From the NCBI GenBank assembly GCA_016779015.1, contig JADHOK010000050.1, positions 1 through 9,212 on the forward strand: a stretch of DNA of 9,212 nt, given 5' to 3'. Shown piece after piece: positions 1 to 7,200 of this stretch. The stretch's first letter is position 1; the number at the start of each line of letters is the position of its first letter. The position numbers and the translations under genes were made by a program. Origin of the DNA: PS1 clade bacterium. GTDB lineage: Bacteria; Pseudomonadota; Alphaproteobacteria; RS24. A model generated the notes under the pieces. It worked only from the letters and a program-made list of their open reading frames with translations, searched no databases and was not told where the DNA came from.

Positions 1-229
1 TCTCGACAACGGTGATGCCCATTTCCGACAACATGGCCATAATGTCTTCGATTTGCTCAGAGGAAAACTCCTCCGGCGGCAAGACAGCGTTCAAAGCATC
101 ATAAGTCACAAAACCGGTTTCTTTGGCGGTTTTGATCATGCGCTTAACGTCACGATTATTCATGTCGATAAGCGGGCTATCGCCGGTTTCGGCCTCCTGC
201 CCTTTTGTGTTGGCTTTCTTTTTCGCCAT
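1..229 (-). CDS. rpoD: RNA polymerase primary sigma factor RpoD, N-terminal part (runs off the left edge)
   Basis: This is the first 76 codons of the housekeeping sigma factor, which directs RNA polymerase to most promoters. The visible part begins MAKKKANTKGQEAE, a short basic and polar start. It continues into sigma region 1.1, with the stretches LIDMNNRDVKRMIKTAKE, GFVTYDALNAVLPPE and IEDIMAMLSEMGITVVE. Region 1.1 of group 1 sigma factors keeps free sigma off DNA, and its presence marks this as the primary sigma rather than an alternative one. The ATG at 229-227 is preceded by a GGGGA-like Shine-Dalgarno. It lies 31 bases after the dnaG stop, so the two genes are probably co-transcribed. 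Regions 1.2-4 are outside the window, so integrity of the gene cannot be judged. Confidence 0.93.
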   Translation of the reverse strand, partial: MAKKKANTKGQEAETGDSPLIDMNNRDVKRMIKTAKETGFVTYDALNAVLPPEEFSSEQIEDIMAMLSEMGITVVE

Positions 230-238
230 TTATATCCC

Positions 239-254
239 CGTGACCCCTCTCACG
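239..254 (-). repeat. Short inverted repeat in the dnaG-rpoD gap
   Basis: Perfect 5-base arms, CGTGA and TCACG, are separated by six bases in the 31-base gap between dnaG and rpoD. In the minus-strand transcript this would be a small hairpin just upstream of the rpoD ribosome-binding region. There is no following T tract, so it is not an intrinsic terminator. It could modulate rpoD translation or be a processing site, but arms this short can arise by chance. Confidence 0.3.
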
Positions 255-260
255 TTTATC

Positions 261-2144
261 TCAGACGGCACTACTTTTCTGGCGTTCCAGTGCCGCAATC
301 TCATTTTTAATCGCCATCAGACGATCCAGCGCGTCTTGGGAATTACCCTCTTCGCGCATCAATTCATTTTCGAGTTCTGCTTCGGCCTGCTGCTGTTCGA
401 CCGCTAGTGTCTGTAATTTATGGTGTAATTGTGTAACTTCAAGCCAGCCGGCTAACACATCTTCCAAATCCGCATCCAAACGTGCAAAACTCAAACGCCG
501 CGCCTCCGGCATATTGGCCAAACGCGCGCTGTCATTCTGTTTTCCCCTGTCATTCAAATGCCCTGTCAGCCCCGCATTGTCAAGCCCCGCAGCCGCGGCA
601 TCATGGGCCCCAAGTGCATCAAAATAATCAATAATTTCGAACCGCAACGCATCCAGCGCGGCGCTTTTCAGGGTGATGGTCTCAAACATGTCACGCTGTG
701 TCAGCAAAACCGCCGGATGGTTGAACACCACCAGCACGATCAACGCTTCGCGCGGCAGCCAATCATCGGCACCGGTGGCCAGTGCCGACCGGCGCGCCTC
801 AGAGGTCGGTTGCGATTTATAGCGCGGCTGGTCTCTATATTGCCGCCCGCCGCCGCTACCTCTCGGCAGTTTATCGCTGCCCAGCAGCTTATCGAGACGT
901 TTTTTAATCTCTTGCCCGTAAAGACCTTTGACATCCCCATCGCGCAGTTGATTGACCGCCTCGCGCAGGCGTTTTTTCAACGCCGCCGCGCGTTCCGGCG
1001 TATCCCATGGGGCCGCTTCAATCTCGCGCTCCCACATCAAATCGAGTAGGCTCATCGCCTTATCCAAAATAGTCTGCATCGCCTCAGCGCCGCCCTCTCG
1101 CACCACATCATCGGGGTCTTTGCCGGGCGGCAAAATGGCAAAACGCAGCGAATAGCCGGGTTTCAGAAGCGGCAGGGCGCGGTCGATTGCACGATAAGCG
1201 GCGCGCAACCCCGCCTGGTCGCCATCGAGACACAATATCGGCTCAGGCGCCATGCGCCATGCCAGTTGTATCTGCTCTTCGGTCAGCGCCGTGCCCATCG
1301 GCGCGACCGCGTGGTTAAAACCGGCGTGAGCCAGACCGACCACGTCCATATAGCCTTCGGCGACCAAAAGCGTGCCGGTATCATAGGCCGGTTGGCGCGC
1401 CCGGGAGAAATTATACAGCACCCGGCCTTTATCGAATAATGGCGTGTCGGGGGAATTGAGATATTTGGCCGGTGCATCAGCCTGCATGGCGCGACCACCA
1501 AAAGCGATTACCCGCCCCCGCGTATCCGCAATGGGAAAAATAATGCGGTCGCGAAAGCGATCATACGGCGCTTTATTTCCCTCGGGCTTAATCGCCATGC
1601 CCGCTTCGATGAGCTTATCGACGCCGACATTACGCGCCGTCAAATGCTCCAGCAAAGCGGTGCGGGCGCGCGGCGCATAACCAATGCCGAAACCTTCTAT
1701 CATTTCTTGCGTGACACCGCGGCGGTCGAGATATGCGCGCGCCTCATCAGCCGCCGGGGTTCTCAGTTGAGCCTGAAACCATTTCGCCGCCGCCTCGGTG
1801 ACGTCGACCAGCCCGGCTTGTTTTTGCGCCCGCTCAGCCGCGCGCGGGTCGCGTTCGGGCATCGGCAGACCCGCTTCCGACGCCAGACGCTCCACCGCTT
1901 CGGGAAAACTAAGCCCCTCTGTTTCCATGACAAAATCAAAAACCGAGCCGTGCTTGCCGGTCGAGAAACAGTGGTAAAACTGCTTGTCATCATTGACGGT
2001 GAAGGAGGGGGTGCGCTCCTGCTTGAACGGGCTGAGGCCGACAAATTCGCGGCCGCGACGCTGCAATTTCACCTTGCGCGCCACCACATCCGAGACCGCC
2101 ACACGGTTTTTTATTTCATCAAGGAAGCCTGAAGGAAACGCCAT
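261..2144 (-). CDS. dnaG: DNA primase DnaG
   Basis: The 627-residue protein synthesises the RNA primers used at the replication fork and acts with the DnaB helicase. Three regions are visible. The N-terminal zinc-ribbon fold (about residues 1-100) carries GLSPFKQERTPSF and FYHCFSTGKHG. The catalytic core with the TOPRIM fold (about 115-370) has the acidic residues Glu263 in VAEGYMDVVG and Asp307/Asp309 in LCLDGDQAG, plus the conserved KYLNSPDTPLF. A Gly/Arg-rich linker (about 421-455) leads to a C-terminal helical domain expected to bind DnaB. Of the four zinc ligands of the canonical C-x2-H...C-x2-C site only Cys59 remains; the other positions are Ser38, Lys41 and Thr62. From memory, related substitutions occur in other alphaproteobacterial primases, so the gene is probably functional. 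The ATG at 2144 gives the normal N-terminus but lacks a clear Shine-Dalgarno. It lies between yqeY and rpoD on the same strand. Confidence 0.97.
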   Translation of the reverse strand: MAFPSGFLDEIKNRVAVSDVVARKVKLQRRGREFVGLSPFKQERTPSFTVNDDKQFYHCFSTGKHGSVFDFVMETEGLSFPEAVERLASEAGLPMPERDPRAAERAQKQAGLVDVTEAAAKWFQAQLRTPAADEARAYLDRRGVTQEMIEGFGIGYAPRARTALLEHLTARNVGVDKLIEAGMAIKPEGNKAPYDRFRDRIIFPIADTRGRVIAFGGRAMQADAPAKYLNSPDTPLFDKGRVLYNFSRARQPAYDTGTLLVAEGYMDVVGLAHAGFNHAVAPMGTALTEEQIQLAWRMAPEPILCLDGDQAGLRAAYRAIDRALPLLKPGYSLRFAILPPGKDPDDVVREGGAEAMQTILDKAMSLLDLMWEREIEAAPWDTPERAAALKKRLREAVNQLRDGDVKGLYGQEIKKRLDKLLGSDKLPRGSGGGRQYRDQPRYKSQPTSEARRSALATGADDWLPREALIVLVVFNHPAVLLTQRDMFETITLKSAALDALRFEIIDYFDALGAHDAAAAGLDNAGLTGHLNDRGKQNDSARLANMPEARRLSFARLDADLEDVLAGWLEVTQLHHKLQTLAVEQQQAEAELENELMREEGNSQDALDRLMAIKNEIAALERQKSSAV

Positions 2145-2151
2145 GCGGTCA

Positions 2152-2166
2152 CATTACGGCGTAATG
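2152..2166. repeat. Inverted repeat just upstream of dnaG
   Basis: CATTAC and GTAATG form perfect 6-base arms around a 3-base centre (GGC), ending 8 bases upstream of the dnaG ATG. In RNA it could form a hairpin in the place where the ribosome-binding site should be, and dnaG has no obvious Shine-Dalgarno there. As DNA it has the dimensions of a small operator. Neither role can be shown from one sequence. Confidence 0.35.
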
Positions 2167-2186
2167 GCAAGCGCCGCCAGCAAGCG
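2167..2186. repeat. 7-base direct repeat (GCAAGCG, 13-base period) in the dnaG leader
   Basis: GCAAGCG occurs at 2167-2173 and again at 2180-2186, next to the inverted repeat at 2152-2166. A 13-base period is not one helical turn, so cooperative protein binding on one face is not obvious. It may be chance. Confidence 0.25.
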
Positions 2187-2190
2187 TTGC

Positions 2191-2220
2191 AGAATAATTG
2201 TGAATGAATGATTGCGGCAA
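2191..2220 (-). promoter_or_regulatory. Possible internal promoter for dnaG-rpoD
   Basis: Read on the minus strand, a -35-like TTGCCG (2220-2215) is followed after 18 bases by a -10-like TATTCT (2196-2191). Transcription would start near 2184, giving a leader of about 40 bases before dnaG. The 101-base gap between yqeY and dnaG is larger than the other gaps of this operon, which leaves room for a promoter. The match is modest and the spacing one base long. Confidence 0.3.
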
Positions 2221-2245
2221 CAGATTCAGGCGAATTCTACCCGAA

Positions 2246-2698
2246 TTACCCGAGTTGCGCTTTGACTTGACCACCGGCTTTGCCGAAATCCATCTGACCG
2301 GCATATTTGCTTTTCAGCACCCCCATCACCTTACCCATATCTTTCAGCGTAGCGGCTTCGGTTTCGGCGATCGCTTGGTTGACGGCGACGGTAATTTCCT
2401 CATCGCTCAATTGCGTAGGAAGGAATTCTTCGATGACGGCAATCTCGGCAAGTTCTTGCTCAGCCAATTCAAGGCGACCGGCCTCTTCATATGTGGCCGC
2501 CGCCTCATGGCGTTGCTTGACCATTTTGGCGAGGATTTCCAGCACCTGCTCATCGGTGGCGCCGTCCCCTCGGTCAGCACCACGCGCTGCAATATCGCGG
2601 TCTTTGATAGCGGCTGTAATAAGCCGCAAGGTCGAAATGCGGATTTTGTCCTGGCTTTTGACCGCTTCTTTAAGCGCTTCGGTGAAACGCTCCCGCAT
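2246..2698 (-). CDS. yqeY: GatB/YqeY domain protein
   Basis: This 150-residue protein belongs to the stand-alone GatB/YqeY family, related to the C-terminal tail of the GatB subunit of the tRNA-dependent amidotransferase. The family is small, helical and cytoplasmic, and its exact role is not established; a link to tRNA or glutamine handling is usually inferred. Typical features are the start MRERFTEALKEAVKSQDK, the stretch RISTLRLITAAIKDRDI, and the tail segments EEFLPTQLSDEEI, DMGKVMGVLKSKY and GQMDFGKAGG. The ATG at 2698 is chosen over upstream in-frame starts because it has a perfect AGGAGG at five bases and the protein alignment begins there. It is the first gene of the minus-strand operon yqeY-dnaG-rpoD, with a good promoter 36 bases upstream of the start. 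Confidence 0.95.
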   Translation of the reverse strand: MRERFTEALKEAVKSQDKIRISTLRLITAAIKDRDIAARGADRGDGATDEQVLEILAKMVKQRHEAAATYEEAGRLELAEQELAEIAVIEEFLPTQLSDEEITVAVNQAIAETEAATLKDMGKVMGVLKSKYAGQMDFGKAGGQVKAQLG

Positions 2699-2703
2699 GG
2701 TCG

Positions 2704-2709
2704 CCTCCT
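2704..2709 (-). promoter_or_regulatory. Ribosome-binding site of yqeY
   Basis: On the minus strand the sequence is AGGAGG, five bases before the ATG at 2698. It decides this start against the longer open frame that extends to 2872. Confidence 0.85.
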
Positions 2710-2733
2710 TGATGACTCTCGCGTCAGAAAGCC

Positions 2734-2762
2734 GATATATGCCATTGCGACGGCTTTGGCAA
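2734..2762 (-). promoter_or_regulatory. Likely sigma-70 promoter of the yqeY-dnaG-rpoD operon
   Basis: On the minus strand, TTGCCA (2762-2757) and TATATC (2739-2734) are separated by exactly 17 bases. Transcription would start near 2727, giving a leader of about 29 bases that contains the AGGAGG site. An inverted repeat, CATTGC (2743-2748) and GCAATG (2759-2764), overlaps the spacer and the -35 box and could be an operator. This is the best-placed promoter in the divergent region. Confidence 0.55.
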
Positions 2763-2768
2763 TGACCA

Positions 2769-2781
2769 GATGCGGTGCATC
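2769..2781. repeat. 13-base palindrome upstream of the yqeY promoter
   Basis: GATGC and GCATC flank a 3-base centre (GGT), just upstream of the -35 box of the yqeY promoter. The position fits a regulator binding site, but the arms are short and no family can be named. Confidence 0.25.
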
Positions 2782-2923
2782 GGAGAATCACCCGAAAACC
2801 CTGTGCGGCGGCAGGTGCGATTCTATTTGCCGCTGCAGCGATTTTTCTTTCGGCTGTGCAAAGACTTTGCAACTGTTTGTTTTTAATAAGTTATTTTGGC
2901 CACCGGAATCTTCCTTTCACCGC

Positions 2924-2952
2924 TTGACCGAACCCAAGGCTTTAGATAGTTT
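2924..2952 (+). promoter_or_regulatory. Possible upstream promoter P1 for the car leader
   Basis: TTGACC (2924-2929) is a good -35 match. After 17 bases comes TAGTTT (2947-2952), a weak -10 that keeps only T1, A2 and T6 of the consensus. Transcription would start near 2959, about 30 bases before the leader ORF. The call rests partly on context, since some promoter must lie upstream for the terminator at 3013-3047 to act on. Confidence 0.3.
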
Positions 2953-2960
2953 CCGGTCAA
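2924..2960. repeat. 7-base inverted repeat around a possible upstream car promoter
   Basis: TTGACCG (2924-2930) and CGGTCAA (2954-2960) are perfect reverse complements 23 bases apart, with adjoining AA and TT that extend the match if one C is bulged. The left arm contains the -35-like TTGACC and the right arm lies near the predicted start of transcription. Two half-sites flanking the -10 would suit a repressor that responds to pyrimidine or arginine supply, but the regulator is unknown. Confidence 0.4.
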
Positions 2961-2988
2961 TTCAGCTCGCAAGGAAAAAGGTTTGTTT

Positions 2989-3111
2989 ATGGGTGTTTCA
3001 GTCATCCCCGTCGCCTCGGCCGCAACAGTGGCAGAGGCATTTTTTTTGCGCGTTTTTCGAAAATTGTTAATCCCCGCCGCGCGGCGTTATAGCGGAGTGG
3101 TATCCTTATGA
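2989..3111 (+). CDS. Candidate 40-residue leader peptide of the carAB operon
   Basis: The ORF begins with ATG seven bases after AAGG and ends in TGA, which overlaps the carA ATG as ATGA. The peptide begins MGVSVIPVASAATVAEAFF and continues with a basic part containing RVFRKLL and ARRYSG. It resembles no protein I know. Codons 9-17 encode the stem of a terminator-like hairpin and codons 18-20 its T tract, so translation would run straight through the terminator. All four Arg codons (21, 24, 32, 33) lie after the hairpin, so ribosome stalling at Arg codons is unlikely to be the switch. A polymerase-ribosome coupling mechanism like that of the E. coli pyrBI leader (pyrL, 44 residues) fits better. 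An ORF this short can occur by chance; the stop-start overlap and the hairpin are what make it worth listing. Confidence 0.42.
   Translation: MGVSVIPVASAATVAEAFFLRVFRKLLIPAARRYSGVVSL
3013..3047 (+). terminator. Intrinsic terminator-like hairpin in front of carA (possible attenuator)
   Basis: GCCTC (3013-3017) pairs with GAGGC (3034-3038). Inside, after one G-A mismatch, GCC (3019-3021) pairs with GGC (3030-3032), leaving an 8-base loop. One A and then eight T residues (3040-3047) follow. This is the form of a rho-independent terminator on the plus strand. The T tract follows the stem only in this orientation, so it cannot terminate the minus-strand operon. No plus-strand gene lies upstream, so it most likely regulates read-through into carA. 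Confidence 0.65.
3064..3092 (+). promoter_or_regulatory. Candidate promoter P2 of carAB
   Basis: TTGTTA (3064-3069) and TTATAG (3087-3092) are 17 bases apart. Transcription would start near 3099, beyond the terminator-like hairpin and only about nine bases before the carA ATG. That transcript would lack the GGAG Shine-Dalgarno at 3094-3097, so either carA is translated from an almost leaderless mRNA or this promoter is not real. A perfect palindrome fills most of the spacer. Confidence 0.35.
3075..3086. repeat. Perfect 12-base palindrome in the P2 spacer
   Basis: CGCCGCGCGGCG is its own reverse complement and lies between the candidate -35 and -10 boxes, where a bound repressor would block polymerase. 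In GC-rich DNA such runs also arise by chance. Confidence 0.35.
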
Positions 3112-4289
3112 GTGTTTGGTCTCCAGCGCAGAAAACCGCCCTCTTGCTCACCGATACGGGCGAGACTTTTTACGGCTATGGCATCGGCGCGACCGGTCAT
3201 ACGATCGGCGAAGTGTGCTTCAACACCGCCATGACCGGCTATCAGGAAATCCTCACCGACCCGTCTTACGCCGGACAGATTGTCACTTTCACTTTTCCGC
3301 ATATCGGCAATGTCGGCACTAATGACGAGGATAGCGAGACCTCCAACACCAGGACGCCGCGCGCCGCGCACGGGCTGATTATCCGCGAGGCGATCAGCGC
3401 GCCGGCCAATTATCGCACCACGGCGCATTTGGACGACTGGCTGAGCGATAAAGGGCTGGTTGGCATTAGCGGCATCGACACCCGCTCCGTCACCGCGCAT
3501 ATTCGTGAAAACGGTATGTTTAATGCAGTGCTGGCGCACGCCCCCGATGGCGTTTTCGACATAGACGCGCTTAAGGCCGAGCTGGCCGCTTTTGCCGGAC
3601 TGGAGGGTGCCGACCTCGCGGCCGAAGTCACCAGCGCCAGTGATTATGATTGGGGCGAAGGTCGCTGGTCTTGGAACCAAGGTTTCACCGATAGCGGCGC
3701 AACCGGCAAGGCCGGCGATGGCCCGCATGTGGTCGCGCTCGATTACGGCGTGAAGAAAAACATTCTGCGCTGTCTGGTTGAAGCCGGATGCCGCGTCACT
3801 GTTCTGCCCGCCGACAGCACCGCCGATGTGGTGCTGGATACTGCGCCCGACGGGATTTTTCTTTCCAACGGCCCGGGCGACCCGGCCGCGACCGGCGATT
3901 ATGCGGTCGCCGAAATTGAAAAATTGGTGGCCAGCGGCAAACCGGTATTCGGCATTTGCCTTGGCCATCAAATGCTGGCGCGGGCTTTGGGCGCGCGGAC
4001 GGTAAAAATGAAACTGGGCCATCACGGTGCCAATCATCCGGTCAAAGATGTGACCACGGGCAAGGTGGAAATCACCTCGATGAATCACGGCTTCACGGTT
4101 GACCGCGACACACTGCCGGACACGGTGGAAGAAACCCATATCAGTCTGTTTGACGGCACTAATTGTGGCATTCGCCTGAAAGACAAGCCGGTCTTCTCAG
4201 TGCAATATCACCCCGAAGCCTCGCCGGGCCCGCAAGACAGCCATTACTTATTTGACCGCTTTGTGACCGCTATGCGGGGAGACGCCTAA
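3108..4289 (+). CDS. carA: Carbamoyl-phosphate synthetase small (glutaminase) subunit CarA
   Basis: The 393-residue subunit hydrolyses glutamine and passes ammonia to CarB for carbamoyl phosphate synthesis, which feeds pyrimidine and arginine pathways. The N-terminal CPSase small-chain domain (about 9-150) carries GEVCFNTAMTGYQEILTDPS and GISGIDTRSVTAHIR. The class I glutamine amidotransferase domain (about 206-390) starts at VVALDYGVKKNILRCL. It has the catalytic triad: nucleophile Cys284 in GICLGHQ, and His368 and Glu370 in QYHPEASPGP; SNGPGDP is the oxyanion-strand motif. Length and order match the family (about 380-400 residues). ATG 3108 has GGAG ten bases upstream and overlaps the stop of the leader ORF. 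The TAA stop overlaps the carB ATG by one base, so the two subunits are probably translationally coupled. Confidence 0.99.
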   Translation: MSVWSPAQKTALLLTDTGETFYGYGIGATGHTIGEVCFNTAMTGYQEILTDPSYAGQIVTFTFPHIGNVGTNDEDSETSNTRTPRAAHGLIIREAISAPANYRTTAHLDDWLSDKGLVGISGIDTRSVTAHIRENGMFNAVLAHAPDGVFDIDALKAELAAFAGLEGADLAAEVTSASDYDWGEGRWSWNQGFTDSGATGKAGDGPHVVALDYGVKKNILRCLVEAGCRVTVLPADSTADVVLDTAPDGIFLSNGPGDPAATGDYAVAEIEKLVASGKPVFGICLGHQMLARALGARTVKMKLGHHGANHPVKDVTTGKVEITSMNHGFTVDRDTLPDTVEETHISLFDGTNCGIRLKDKPVFSVQYHPEASPGPQDSHYLFDRFVTAMRGDA

Positions 4290-7200
4290 TGCCTAAACGC
4301 ACCGACCTTTCGAGCATTATGATTATCGGCGCCGGCCCAATTGTTATCGGGCAGGCATGCGAGTTTGACTATTCCGGCGCGCAAGCCTGCAAAGCACTGC
4401 GCGAAGAGGGTTATAAAGTCATTCTGGTCAACTCAAATCCGGCGACCATCATGACCGATCCGGAGCTGGCCGATGCCACTTATATCGAACCGATTACGCC
4501 CGATATTGTCGCCAAGATTATCGAGAAAGAACGCCCCGACGCGCTGCTGCCGACCATGGGCGGACAGACGGCGCTGAACACCGCTATTTCTTTGGCCGAA
4601 AACGGCACGCTGGAAAAATTCGACGTGCAGCTTATCGGTGCCGACCTTGAGGCCATCAATAAAGCCGAAGACCGGCTGCTGTTCCGCGACGCGATGGATA
4701 AAATCGGCCTTGAAAGCCCGCGCTCTTCCATCGCCCATACGGTCGAGGAAGCGTTGGAAGGGCTGGAGAAAGTCGGCCTGCCGACCATCATCCGCCCGTC
4801 TTTCACATTGGGCGGCACCGGCGGCGGCATCGCCTATAATAAGGAAGAATTCCTCGCCATTGTCGAAAACGGCCTCGACGCCTCACCGGTCACCGAAGTG
4901 CTGATTGAAGAGAGCGTGTTAGGTTGGAAAGAATATGAGATGGAGGTGGTGCGCGACAAAGCCGATAATTGCATCATCATCTGCTCGATTGAAAATGTTG
5001 ACCCGATGGGCGTGCATACGGGCGACTCGATTACAGTTGCACCGGCTTTGACACTGACCGATCGCGAATATCAGATTATGCGTAATGCCTCGATTGCGGT
5101 GCTGCGCGAAATCGGCGTCGAGACCGGCGGCTCCAATGTGCAATTCGCCGTCAATCCGAAAGATGGACGCCTCGTTGTCATCGAGATGAACCCGCGCGTT
5201 TCGCGCTCCTCGGCGCTGGCATCGAAAGCCACAGGTTTTCCGATTGCCAAAATCGCCGCCAAGCTGGCCGTCGGTTATACGCTCGACGAATTGATGAACG
5301 ATATTACCGGCGTGACCCCGGCCAGCTTCGAGCCGACCATTGATTATGTCGTCACCAAAATCCCGCGTTTTGCTTTCGAGAAATTTCCCGGTGCCGAACC
5401 GCTGCTGACAACGGCGATGAAATCGGTCGGTGAAGCGATGGCCATTGGCCGCAATTTTCAGGAAAGCTTGCAAAAAGCCCTGCGCTCGCTGGAGACCGGC
5501 CTGACCGGTCTCAACCCGCCTGAAGACGCCCCCGATATGTCCACCGAGGAAGGCCTTGCCGACATGCGCGCTGCGCTGACCACCGCCACCCCGTCGCGCC
5601 TGCTGATGGCGGCGCATGCGCTGCGCCAAGGCATGAGCGAGGAGGACGTTTGCGGCCTATCGCATTTCGATCCATGGTTCGTCGCCCGGCTTGGCGAGAT
5701 TATCGCCATGGAAGCGAAAATAAGCCAACACGGCTTGCCCGATAATGACGAGGCGATGCGCGCGGTCAAAGCGATGGGCTTTTCCGATGCGCGACTGGCC
5801 GAGCTGACCGATGGCGATGAAGACGCCGTGCGCGCGGCGCGCCAAGCGATGAATGTGCGCCCTTATTTTCGGCAAATCGATACTTGCGCCGCCGAGTTCG
5901 CGGCCGGCACGCCATATCTTTATTCCAGCTATGACGCGCCCTCAGCCTTTGGCGGGCAGCAAGAAGCAACGCCCAGCGACCGCAAAAAAGCCGTCATTTT
6001 GGGCGGCGGGCCAAACCGTATCGGCCAGGGTATTGAATTTGACTATTGCTGCTGCCACGCCGCTTACGCGCTCGACGATGCGGGTATTGAAAGCATTATG
6101 GTCAATTGCAATCCGGAAACCGTCTCGACCGATTACGACACTTCCGACCGGCTGTATTTTGAACCGCTGACGCAAGAGGATGTTTTGGAAATCCTCGCCT
6201 GCGAACAGAGCAACGGCACACTGGCCGGGGTGATTGTGCAATTTGGCGGCCAAACACCGCTGAAACTGTCGCAAGCACTGGAGAAAGCGGGTATCCCCAT
6301 TCTCGGCACCGACCCCGATGCGATTGATCTGGCCGAAAACCGCGACCGCTTCAAAGATTTGCTGGAACGCTTGGGGCTGCGCCAGCCCAATAATGGCATT
6401 GCCCGCTCAGCCGATGAGGCGCGTGCCATTGCCGCCGATATCGGTTTCCCGGTGGTCATTCGTCCGTCTTATGTGTTGGGCGGGCGGGCCATGGAGATTG
6501 TCGATAATGACGCGCAGCTAGAACGCTATATGCGCGAAGCGGTGGTCGTGTCGGGCGACAGTCCGGTGCTGATTGACGGCTATTTGCGTGACGCCACCGA
6601 GCTTGACGTCGACGTGCTGAGCGACGGCAATGAGGTTTTTGTCGCGGGCATTCTGGAACATATTGAAGAAGCCGGTGTGCATTCGGGCGATAGCGCCTGC
6701 TCCATGCCGCCGCACTCGCTATCGAGCGAGATTATCGATGAGCTGAGCCGTCAGGCGACCGAAATGGCCAAAGCGTTGAATGTGGTCGGCCTGATGAATG
6801 TGCAATTCGCCGTGCAGGGCGAGACGATTTTCGTAATCGAGGTCAATCCGCGCGCTAGCCGCACCGTGCCTTTTGTCGCCAAAGTGCTGGGCCAACCGAT
6901 TGCCCGCATCGCGGCGCGACTGATGGCCGGCGCACCACTTTCTGAATTCAATCTGACGGCGCAAAGCTATGACCATATTGCGGTCAAAGAGAGCGTCTTC
7001 CCGTTTGCCCGCTTCCCCGGTGTCGATACGGTGCTGGGCCCGGAAATGCGTTCGACCGGCGAGGTGATGGGCCTCGACCTTGATTTTGCGACCGCTTTTG
7101 CGAAAAGCCAGCTCGGCAGCAGCACCGTTTTGCCGGCCGGCGGCACGGCTTTTATTTCGGTGCGCGAAGGCGACAAGCAGCGCGCCATTGTGCCGGCCAA

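Larger units (their letters stand above)
2699..3107. other. Divergent control region between yqeY and carA
   Basis: These 409 bases separate the two diverging operons. No conventional long protein gene was found here. The region holds the yqeY promoter and ribosome site (2704-2762), palindromes at 2743-2764 and 2769-2781, and a T/A-rich stretch at about 2875-2897 in which I see nothing definite. On the carA side are the 2924-2960 inverted repeat with a possible promoter, a 40-codon leader ORF with an embedded terminator-like hairpin (3013-3047), and a second candidate promoter at 3064-3092. Long open frames crossing it on the plus strand are antisense to yqeY and are not believed. Confidence 0.8.

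Noticed and set aside
2204..3070. 288-codon plus-strand open frame across yqeY and the divergent region
   Set aside because: It is antisense to yqeY, whose family match and ribosome site are clear. The translation is Phe/Cys-rich and resembles no protein, so it is a shadow frame.
3087..4139. 350-codon minus-strand open frame opposite carA
   Set aside because: carA on the plus strand is complete with its catalytic triad; the antisense translation is low-quality and lacks a family resemblance.
4919..5629. 236-codon minus-strand open frame opposite carB, and the similar one at 6719-7348
   Set aside because: Both mirror the codon bias of carB, a full-length recognised gene, and their translations are His/Arg/Gly-rich shadows.
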